Shown here piece by piece: positions 1-5,526 of a stretch of 6,032 nt of DNA. Numbering within the stretch: the stretch's first letter is position 1; each line of letters starts with the position of its first letter. The position numbers and the translations under genes were made by a program. Under the pieces are notes generated by a model. It saw only the letters and a list, made by a program, of their open reading frames with translations, ran no database searches and was not told where the DNA came from. The stretch is from Marine group II euryarchaeote REDSEA-S43_B8 (GTDB lineage Archaea; Thermoplasmatota; Poseidoniia; Poseidoniales; Thalassarchaeaceae), in the NCBI GenBank assembly GCA_001629235.1, contig LUSA01000060.1, positions 1 to 6,032 on the forward strand. Reading direction: 5' to 3'.

Positions 1-148
1 ATCCGGATGCTCCAGACGTGAGTCCGGCGCACTGAGAATCGAACCAATAAGCAGCTTGTTCGGCGAAATCCCAACCCTATGCTAATTGCAGTTTGACAGT
101 CAGCCAATACCGTGCATGTTATTTGCTCATTGATGGGACCAACTTCCT
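1..148. other. Left-edge region without a supported gene; weak promoter candidate
   Basis: No complete gene is convincing here. Two plus-strand frames stay open from the left edge: one ends with TGA at 33-35 (tail reading PDAPDVSPAH) and one with TAA at 83-85. Either could be the last codons of a plus-strand gene that starts outside the window, but there is too little to choose. The stretch immediately before the DUF2061 gene is AT-richer than the rest, and a TATA-like ttattt at 119-124 lies 25-30 nt ahead of the ATG at 149. That is the spacing expected for a leaderless archaeal transcript. The match is weak and is only a suggestion. Confidence 0.3.
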
Positions 149-388
149 ATGGCGATGGGAATGTACACTAGAGAACGAGTCCTTGCGAAGACATTCGCTT
201 GGAGAATAATTGCAACTTTGACCGGTGCGGCGGTTGCAGGCCTCCTTACAGGAGAGATAGAGACGGCGGGATGGTTCATCGTAATCGAGTTCCCGTTGAA
301 GATGGGTTTCTACTACTTCCATGAGAGGTTATGGGAAGCAGTGGACTGGGGCGTAGCCGATCCAGCCCCCATGGTCATCTCCGAATGA
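149..388 (+). CDS. DUF2061 family small membrane protein
   Basis: This is a 79-residue protein with the pattern of the DUF2061 family: a Lys-Thr-Phe-Ala-Trp-Arg-Ile stretch near residues 14-20, a first hydrophobic segment at about 18-34, a TG pair, a second hydrophobic segment at about 40-56 containing a Glu and a Lys, and the hallmark YYFHERLW at about 55-62. These match the family's usual 'K-x-SWR ... TG ... E-x-x-x-K-x-x-x-YY-x-HE-R-x-W' layout and short length. It is predicted to be an inner-membrane protein with two membrane spans. The family has no established biochemical function and none is assigned here. The ATGs at 149, 155 and 161 are all possible starts; no Shine-Dalgarno sequence is visible before any of them, which would fit a leaderless message. 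The last 14 bases overlap, tail to tail, the 3' end of the minus-strand molybdoenzyme gene. Confident on family, unsure of start. Confidence 0.85.
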   Translation: MAMGMYTRERVLAKTFAWRIIATLTGAAVAGLLTGEIETAGWFIVIEFPLKMGFYYFHERLWEAVDWGVADPAPMVISE

Positions 389-1763
389 ACCAGTGCTCCT
401 TCCTCGGCGGAAGTGGCCTGTTCATCCATAGCGGTCTCCTCTCTCCTCGAGGGTGGACTTCGTTCTCCTTTGCCATCTCGTTCCACCTCTTGTAGTACTC
501 GAACGACTTGTTGGTATCGACCTCCACGTCTCCGTACTCCTCCCCATCCACCGGCCTCGTTATCCTGACCTTCTGGAGCCAGCAGTGGGCTCCGCTGATT
601 GGGTCGGGCTGCACGGCGTGGGTGATGTTCTGATGCACCCCCCCGTCCCTCCACCAGACCCTGTTGGTGTCGGGGTCGTCAGACTCCCAGGGACGCACCC
701 CGGATACCGTCCTCATCCTCATCTTACCATCGCCCAAATCCTCGATCTCGACCTCGTTGGTCATGTACCGGTTACCTGAGTCCTGCTTCCTCCTCCATCT
801 CCCGATATGGTGCGAGCAGCCGATAATCCCGGGCTTTATGCCCTCAGTAACCCAGACCTTGTCGATGAACCAGCCTATCTCGGTCTCCACCTTCAGGAGG
901 TCGCCCTCCCCGACCCCGAGCTTGGCCGCATCGCTGGGATGAACCCACAGGGGGTTCCTGTGGGCGATTTCTGCCAGCCACTTGGCGTTGGCCGATCTCG
1001 AATGGATGTGCTGGGGGAGTCTGAAGTTGGGGAGGAGGCAGTACTCGTCCTCCTCCTGCAGGTTGTCCGGATGGACGTGGCTCATCACCCTGTAGTGGGG
1101 GATGGAGTGCTCCGGGTAGCCGAACTCCACCATGCTCTTGGAGTATATCTCCTGCTTGCCGCTGGGGGTCGGCCAACCGTCCTTCTCATGCTTGTTGTAG
1201 GTCTCCTCCTCAATCTGGAACGCACCGTGCTTCCTCATGTAACCAAGAGCGTCAGTGCCCTCCGCCTCCGCAGCCTCGGGGAGGCCCGGTACTCTCTCGA
1301 ACATGTACTGGTAGTACTCGTCGATGGTGATCCTCTCGCCCTCCCTGTAGGGGCTCATGAAGTGCTCCCTGATTCCCATATTGCCATCATCGATTCTCCA
1401 AGACAACTCGTTCCAGAACTCGTCCTCCTCCCAGACCTCGCCGGGATTGACCTCGTGGGTGAACTGAACCTCCCTCCCCTCCCTGCGAGCGTACTCTCGA
1501 AGGACCGGCTGCCTGAAGGCCACCCACTTGCCGGAACTCGTGGCATAGGAGTTCACGTCGTGCCTCTCGGAGGCATGTCCCATGGGCAGGACGTAGTAGT
1601 GTACTCGGGAGGGAAGTGCAGCTCGTTCCAACCGTCCGGGTCTGGGGGCACGTCGAACAGCTCGGGCTTGAACTTGGACCAGGAGTTTGGCGAAGTCCCC
1701 CCCTCGGTTCCAACGCTGCCAGTCAGGACGTTCAGGAGGTGCAGGGTCCTGCTGACCTGCCAT
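375..1763 (-). CDS. Molybdopterin oxidoreductase, C-terminal fragment (out of frame with N-terminal part)
   Basis: This frame carries the C-terminal half of the molybdoenzyme. Only the part from about 1598 down to the TGA at 375-377 (about 407 residues) looks genuine. The upstream 1763-1600 portion is the wrong frame over the N-terminal gene and is rich in Arg, Pro and Ala with no family resemblance. Conserved material begins at YVLPMGHASERHD (the end of the usual 'ETA-x-x-ADYVLP' motif). It continues through FRQPVLRE and a VNPGEVWEEDEFW segment into the molydopterin-dinucleotide-binding domain: LPNFRLPQHIHSRSAN (about 980-1030), then HPSDAAKLGVGEGDLLKV and GIIGCSHHIGRW. These correspond to the cofactor-contacting C-terminal beta-barrel of the DMSO reductase superfamily. 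There are no stops in over 400 codons, so the lesion is recent or an artefact. No ribosome-binding site lies before the ATG at 1581-1583, so independent translation is unlikely. The 3' end overlaps the convergent DUF2061 gene. Confidence 0.75.
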   Translation of the reverse strand: MAGQQDPAPPERPDWQRWNRGGDFAKLLVQVQARAVRRAPRPGRLERAALPSRVHYYVLPMGHASERHDVNSYATSSGKWVAFRQPVLREYARREGREVQFTHEVNPGEVWEEDEFWNELSWRIDDGNMGIREHFMSPYREGERITIDEYYQYMFERVPGLPEAAEAEGTDALGYMRKHGAFQIEEETYNKHEKDGWPTPSGKQEIYSKSMVEFGYPEHSIPHYRVMSHVHPDNLQEEDEYCLLPNFRLPQHIHSRSANAKWLAEIAHRNPLWVHPSDAAKLGVGEGDLLKVETEIGWFIDKVWVTEGIKPGIIGCSHHIGRWRRKQDSGNRYMTNEVEIEDLGDGKMRMRTVSGVRPWESDDPDTNRVWWRDGGVHQNITHAVQPDPISGAHCWLQKVRITRPVDGEEYGDVEVDTNKSFEYYKRWNEMAKENEVHPRGERRPLWMNRPLPPRKEHWFIRR

Positions 1764-2896
1764 CCGCCTAGGTTGCCTATCGCAGCCGCCCTCCAGACGT
1801 GGGTGGCTAGGCGGCTACCGGCATTTGCCACTATCTCGCCAACCTCGATCACCTGCTCCACCGGTATCCTGCATTCCTTCGCTGCGAACTCGGGGGTGTA
1901 CTGGGAGTACTCTTCCTTCAGCAGTTCGATGAATCTCTCGAAGGAACTCTCCTCATCCGGGTAATCAGCCTGAAGCCACTCCTCCCAGTTGACCCAGTTC
2001 TCGACGAAGTCCCTGTCGTACAGGTCCCTCTCTAGGATCATGCTTGCCCAAGAGAGGAAAAGGGCTGACTCCGATCCGGGCCACGTCGGGACCCAGTGGT
2101 CTGCCATTGCCGCAGTGTTGGAAAGGCGGGGGTCGATCACTACCAGCTTTGCACCGTCCATCATTCCCTCCAGAATCCTCTGGGCATGCGGGTTGAAGTA
2201 GTGCCCAGTTTCCAGGTGGGAGGAGGTTAGCAGGATCACCTTGGCGTTGGCGTGATCGGGGGATGGCCGGTCATGGCGGTGCCATAGGGCGTACCCCGTC
2301 CTCGCTCCTGCAGAGCAGATGTTGGTGTGGCTGTTGTGCCCATCAACGCCCCATGCCTTCAGGATCCTGTTGGTGTATCCCTCGTGACCCGGGCGCCCCA
2401 CGTGGTAGACCACCCTGTCCTTGGCCCCGGTCTTGAGTGACTCCCTGATCTTGGTCGAGATCTCATCTAGGGCCTGGTCCCAGGATACCCTCTCCCAACC
2501 GCCCTCTCCCCTGGGGCCGACCCTCTTCATCGGGTGGAGGATCCTCTCCGTGTCGTTGATCTGGTTGATGGTTGCAGGGCCCTTGGCGCAGTTCCGGCCC
2601 CTGCTCCCGGGGTGATGGGGGTTCCCCTCGAATTTTGAGACCTGCCCGGATTCCTTGTCCACGTAGGCAAGAAGTCCGCATGCAGACTCGCAGTTGAAGC
2701 ATGTAGTCGGGACTAGGGAGTATCGCTTCTCGACCATCTTGGGCCACTCGTTAGCGTCTAGCTCTACGTGATCGTGCCAGTCCTCGGGCTCCGGGAATGA
2801 CTTCAGAGGCGTCTTCGCCCCGTCGGACCTCTCCCTGTCCAGGTTGGGGATTATCCTCAACCGCTGGGCGATGTCCTCGATGAATGTCTTACCCAT
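1553..2896 (-). CDS. Molybdopterin oxidoreductase catalytic subunit, N-terminal fragment
   Basis: This is the N-terminal half of a DMSO reductase superfamily (complex iron-sulfur molybdoenzyme) catalytic subunit. A [4Fe-4S] site is set by Cys66, Cys69, Cys73 and Cys103, with Lys105 in the conserved CxKG position that helps electron transfer to the pterin. Cys194, in SHTNICSAG, is the likely protein ligand to molybdenum or tungsten, as in polysulfide/thiosulfate and arsenate reductases. VVIDPR and WPGSESAL fit the nucleotide-binding MopB core, and LLNVLTGSVGTEGG closes it. There is no twin-arginine motif or hydrophobic leader in the ~65 residues before the first Cys, so it is probably cytoplasmic. 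It starts at an ATG preceded by GAGGTG, 9 nt after the ferredoxin-NrfD gene, so the two are cotranscribed and probably coupled. Authentic sequence ends at about codon 432 (FPPEY); the next 15 residues are out of frame. Substrate unknown: polysulfide, thiosulfate or another oxoanion are only possibilities. Confidence 0.85.
   Translation of the reverse strand: MGKTFIEDIAQRLRIIPNLDRERSDGAKTPLKSFPEPEDWHDHVELDANEWPKMVEKRYSLVPTTCFNCESACGLLAYVDKESGQVSKFEGNPHHPGSRGRNCAKGPATINQINDTERILHPMKRVGPRGEGGWERVSWDQALDEISTKIRESLKTGAKDRVVYHVGRPGHEGYTNRILKAWGVDGHNSHTNICSAGARTGYALWHRHDRPSPDHANAKVILLTSSHLETGHYFNPHAQRILEGMMDGAKLVVIDPRLSNTAAMADHWVPTWPGSESALFLSWASMILERDLYDRDFVENWVNWEEWLQADYPDEESSFERFIELLKEEYSQYTPEFAAKECRIPVEQVIEVGEIVANAGSRLATHVWRAAAIGNLGGWQVSRTLHLLNVLTGSVGTEGGTSPNSWSKFKPELFDVPPDPDGWNELHFPPEYTTTSCPWDMPPRGTT
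1595..1603 (-). other. Frameshift/deletion junction in the molybdoenzyme gene
   Basis: The conserved N-terminal frame ends at the Tyr codon at 1603-1601 and the conserved C-terminal frame resumes at Tyr-Val (1595-1590). The local sequence on the minus strand is gagtacactactacgtcctg. Restoring one protein needs 3n+1 additional bases at this point. Family members carry roughly 60-75 residues between these two landmarks, including the 'NP' loop and the T-x-T-x-ETA-x-x-AD stretch. That estimate comes from recalled family layout and was not computed by alignment. No slippery heptamer is present. Confidence 0.75.
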
Positions 2897-2901
2897 TGGA
2901 A

Positions 2902-2907
2902 CACCTC
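2902..2907 (-). promoter_or_regulatory. Shine-Dalgarno GAGGTG overlapping the upstream stop codon
   Basis: GAGGTG lies 5 nt before the ATG of the molybdoenzyme gene and matches the anti-Shine-Dalgarno CACCTC of 16S rRNA. Its first two bases are the last two of the TGA that ends the ferredoxin-NrfD gene. This decides the ATG at 2896 as the start and points to translational coupling of the two subunits. Confidence 0.75.
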
Positions 2908-4324
2908 ATAGCAACGGCTCCATCTGCGGCTTGACTACCAGCCTGTTGTCGTGTACGAGGACCCCGGCTAGGATCGCTACCCCGGCCACGATTGCGAGTG
3001 GGTCCATGAGAGCCATGGGGAAGAAAACCGCAGCCCCGATTACCAGGGTCTCCACGAGGAACTTGGCAGGAAGCCACGAGTCTTCCGACCACGACCTCGC
3101 TTTGGCCTGGCCCAGTAGCCATGCGGTGTAGACTCCGGTTAGCAGTGCCAGGGGGACTCCGGCGATTGCCAGGTAACTCAGTAGCGACCTATCCAGGTCT
3201 AGGAGCAGAACTCCCGTGCTCAGGGCAAGTACGCCACCGTAACCTGAGAGTACGTAGGCGCCCTTGACGAGCCAAGAGTCCCAATTCGGTCTCAGCATGA
3301 CGTACAGGAACCTCTCCGGCCTGTCCAGGTCGATCACCAGGAGAAGCCCCGTGAGCGCGAGGAACACTATGCCGACGCCTAGGGTCATGGCCCAGAGCTG
3401 ATCACTCATCTCGACCATGCCAGATAGCATGGCAAGCATGGCGACAACGTACGTGCCAGCAGCGATTCCCTTGGTCCAGATGTAGGCAGAGACCTCCCAA
3501 CCCCAGAGGACTCCCTTGCTAGGCTGGTCATAGCTCCTCTTCGCCGACCCCGACTCGTCAGCCAGCCTCTCCATTACGTCTTTGATTATGGCCTGGTCAC
3601 GAGGAGCAGAGCTCCTCGCCTTCTTCTCTAGTGCCAGCTGAACTATCATAGAGGTGGTATCTGCCTCTCCCAGCCTGCTCTCGGCGTACTTTGCGAAGTG
3701 ACCGACTCCGAATGCCTGCTCGGTCCACATCCCAGAACCGGTCAGCTCCGTTGCCTTCGGGTCAAGCATCTCCTCACTAGCATCGATGTAGTATAGATTG
3801 GGCTCTGCACCGGACTCGGGCTTCCTGACGGTCGTGTTGTGAGTGGCAACTAGCTGCGAGATTGCAGATTCCGGATCGCTGAGGTCCCCGGAGACTATCG
3901 ACTCCGTGGGGCAGACGATCACGCATGCCGGTTCGTAGGAATGCTCTATCCTGTGGGCGCAGTAGTTGCACTTAGCTGCAGTCCCCTTGTCTGGATCGAT
4001 GTAGAGGGCGTCGTAGGGGCATGCCTGCATGCAGGACTTGCAACCGATGCAACGATCGTCATCGAAGTCCACGATTCCGTCGCTTCTGGTGAAGAGGGCA
4101 GTCGTGGGGCAAATCTTCGTGCAGGGAGAGTCCTCGCAGTGATTGCACCTGTGGACGCTAAACTCCCTAGTTGAATCGGGGAAGGTCCCTTTCTCGATGT
4201 ACTTGACGTGGGTCCTGTTGACGCCAATCGGCACGTCATGCTCTGACTTGCATGCCACCGTGCAAGCGTGGCATCCGATGCAAGTCTGGTTGTTGATTAC
4301 GAATCCGTAGTTCACCACTGACAC
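2906..4324 (-). CDS. Fused 4Fe-4S ferredoxin-type subunit and NrfD/PsrC-like membrane anchor
   Basis: This 472-residue fusion would carry electrons between the molybdoenzyme and the membrane quinone pool. Residues 1-140 form a four-cluster ferredoxin domain with 16 Cys: 15/18/21/25, 60/63/68/72, 92/95/98/102 and 119/122/134/138. This is the pattern of PsrB, PhsB, NrfC and DmsB subunits. Residues ~141-270 form a hydrophilic linker. From 274 (WGWEVSAYIWTKGIAAGTY) the sequence is NrfD/PsrC-like, with the diagnostic DLDRPERF and RPNWDSWLVKGAY. Hydrophobic segments fall at about 279-303, 310-332, 352-375, 381-404, 422-440 and 441-458. That is about six, against the eight of structurally known PsrC. 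The start is GTG at 4324, with GTGs at 4318 and 4315 as alternatives; no Shine-Dalgarno is visible, so it may have a leaderless transcript of its own. No Tat signal is present. It sits 32 nt after the TraB gene and 9 nt before the catalytic subunit. Confidence 0.88.
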   Translation of the reverse strand: MSVVNYGFVINNQTCIGCHACTVACKSEHDVPIGVNRTHVKYIEKGTFPDSTREFSVHRCNHCEDSPCTKICPTTALFTRSDGIVDFDDDRCIGCKSCMQACPYDALYIDPDKGTAAKCNYCAHRIEHSYEPACVIVCPTESIVSGDLSDPESAISQLVATHNTTVRKPESGAEPNLYYIDASEEMLDPKATELTGSGMWTEQAFGVGHFAKYAESRLGEADTTSMIVQLALEKKARSSAPRDQAIIKDVMERLADESGSAKRSYDQPSKGVLWGWEVSAYIWTKGIAAGTYVVAMLAMLSGMVEMSDQLWAMTLGVGIVFLALTGLLLVIDLDRPERFLYVMLRPNWDSWLVKGAYVLSGYGGVLALSTGVLLLDLDRSLLSYLAIAGVPLALLTGVYTAWLLGQAKARSWSEDSWLPAKFLVETLVIGAAVFFPMALMDPLAIVAGVAILAGVLVHDNRLVVKPQMEPLL

Positions 4325-4356
4325 TGCGAAGGGGTACGACGCAAAATGGTTCTGTG
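4325..4356 (-). promoter_or_regulatory. Short gap before the ferredoxin-NrfD gene; possible internal promoter
   Basis: This is the only sizeable break (32 nt) in the minus-strand gene row. It has no Shine-Dalgarno ahead of the GTG start. Just upstream, inside the end of the TraB gene, is an AT-rich 10-base palindrome gctaattagc (4360-4369), about 36-45 nt before the start. A separate promoter for the molybdoenzyme module is plausible but not shown; read-through from folP-traB would also work. Confidence 0.25.
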
Positions 4357-5517
4357 TCAGCTAATTAGCATGCCAAGAATTGATGCTCCCGCCAGCCACG
4401 CCCCTGCCATCGAGCCAACATTGCCAAGTGCAGTTACCAGCAGCACCCTCCCCACTCTGTTTTTCCAGAATAGCGAGGTCTCGTCTAGCTTGAGGAAGTC
4501 CTGGGCGTCCTTTCCAGTCGGGGAGGCCACCTTCAGCTGGGTGTAGCCCGCGAACCAGCCTGCTGCCAAGGTCGGATTGAGTGAGGTGATTGGTGAGGCT
4601 ACCGCTCCAACCAGTATGGAGAGCGGGTGGCCCCTAGCAATTAGCACGCCCAGCCCAGCGAGTAGGGCATTGAGGACGAGCCAAGTTTGGGCAGTCTGCT
4701 TGAGCTCCTCCATTTCCCCGTTGTAGGCCATCCACCCCACAGCCCCTAGAAGGAAGACGGGTATGGCTGCCATCAGTGCGATCGGCCAAACAGACTTGGG
4801 CGGCTCCTCAGATAGCTCCGCTAGTCTCGAGGTAGTCTCCATCGCAGGCTCGCCTAGGTTTTGGACAACTCCGCTGAGATGACCCGCTCCAATTACTGCC
4901 AGTACCTTCCCCTTTCCTCGAATCTGCTGAACCCTGCCAGCCAGGAATGCATCCCTCTCGTCGATGAGAACCTCGCCAGCTCTGGGGGCGACCTCTCTGG
5001 CTTCCTCCATCATGCTGCTCAGGAGATCGGAGTTGCCTAGGACCTCGTCTATGGAGACCTCTTCATCGTCTTCCTCCCACAGGAGTGCATTGAGTATCCT
5101 CCATTTCTCAATCATGCCCATCTTCCTCCATGCTCTTCTTAGCGTGATTACAACGTCCCTGTCGATCATCTCCACTGGGATGTCCGACTCCTCAGCTGCG
5201 TTTACCGCCGCTAGGAGCTCCGCTCCGGGTTTCTCTCCAGAGGAAATACCCATCCTTCTTTGCTGAGCGGCTAGAGCAGACTGTAGTAGTATCATGGCCG
5301 ACCTCCCCTCCTTGATTATCTTCAGGAGGTCCTCCGAGTCTAGTGACTCTGGCTCAGTCAATGCAGCCATCCTGGAAGGGCACAGCTCCACTGCAACCAG
5401 GTCAGGCCCCCACTCTTCTATTTGATTTCGAACCAGTTCCACCGACTCGCTACTGACATGTGCGGTTCCCAAGATCCTCAGCCCGTCATCAATTTCGACG
5501 ATATTGTTGACACTCAT
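4357..5517 (-). CDS. TraB/PrgY family (TraB/GumN superfamily) membrane protein
   Basis: This 386-residue protein has the two signature stretches of the TraB/PrgY family: GTAHVSSES at residues 17-25, with a conserved His, and VAVELCPSR at 41-49, followed by a GAGH motif at 210-213. These His and Glu residues are thought to form a metal-dependent, protease-like site in the wider superfamily (Tiki, TraB, GumN). The founding member PrgY of Enterococcus lowers pheromone activity; the role of the archaeal proteins is not established. The C-terminal third is hydrophobic, with segments at about 243-265, 279-294, 298-325 and 358-385, as is usual for archaeal members of about this length. The soluble domain is N-terminal. 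The start ATG lies 4 nt after the folP stop and is preceded by GGTGATC, so it is cotranscribed with folP. Position 46 is Cys, where Asp or another residue is often seen; I attach no weight to this. Confidence 0.88.
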   Translation of the reverse strand: MSVNNIVEIDDGLRILGTAHVSSESVELVRNQIEEWGPDLVAVELCPSRMAALTEPESLDSEDLLKIIKEGRSAMILLQSALAAQQRRMGISSGEKPGAELLAAVNAAEESDIPVEMIDRDVVITLRRAWRKMGMIEKWRILNALLWEEDDEEVSIDEVLGNSDLLSSMMEEAREVAPRAGEVLIDERDAFLAGRVQQIRGKGKVLAVIGAGHLSGVVQNLGEPAMETTSRLAELSEEPPKSVWPIALMAAIPVFLLGAVGWMAYNGEMEELKQTAQTWLVLNALLAGLGVLIARGHPLSILVGAVASPITSLNPTLAAGWFAGYTQLKVASPTGKDAQDFLKLDETSLFWKNRVGRVLLVTALGNVGSMAGAWLAGASILGMLIS

Positions 5518-5519
5518 CT

Positions 5520-5526
5520 GATCACC
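5520..5526 (-). promoter_or_regulatory. Shine-Dalgarno GGTGATC overlapping the folP stop codon
   Basis: GGTGATC is a 7-base match to the AGGAGGTGATC complement of the 16S rRNA 3' end. It ends 2 nt before the ATG of the TraB-family gene, which places the full alignment at normal spacing. It contains the folP TGA (5522-5524), so ribosomes finishing folP sit directly on the next start site. Confidence 0.65.

Noticed and set aside
25..60. GAATCGAACC at 36-45 looks like the T-loop of a minus-strand tRNA
   Set aside because: The five bases on each side do not pair into a T stem, and no acceptor stem or anticodon arm could be built around it.
79..87. atgctaatt shared with the minus strand at 4363-4371, upstream of the two genes without a Shine-Dalgarno
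   Set aside because: Nine bases is within chance, the distances to the starts differ, and the second copy is the coding sequence for the end of the TraB protein.
313..654. Minus-strand open frame overlapping the 3' end of the molybdoenzyme and DUF2061
   Set aside because: Arg/Gly-rich composition typical of a wrong frame, with no family pattern and full overlap with better supported genes.
1590..1610. Programmed ribosomal frameshift joining the two molybdoenzyme halves
   Set aside because: There is no slippery heptamer or evident downstream structure, and shifting alone would not restore the missing family segment.
807..1964. A 385-codon plus-strand open frame opposite the molybdoenzyme
   Set aside because: It mirrors the minus-strand codons, has no recognisable domain, spans the frame junction, and is the kind of long shadow frame expected opposite GC-rich coding sequence.
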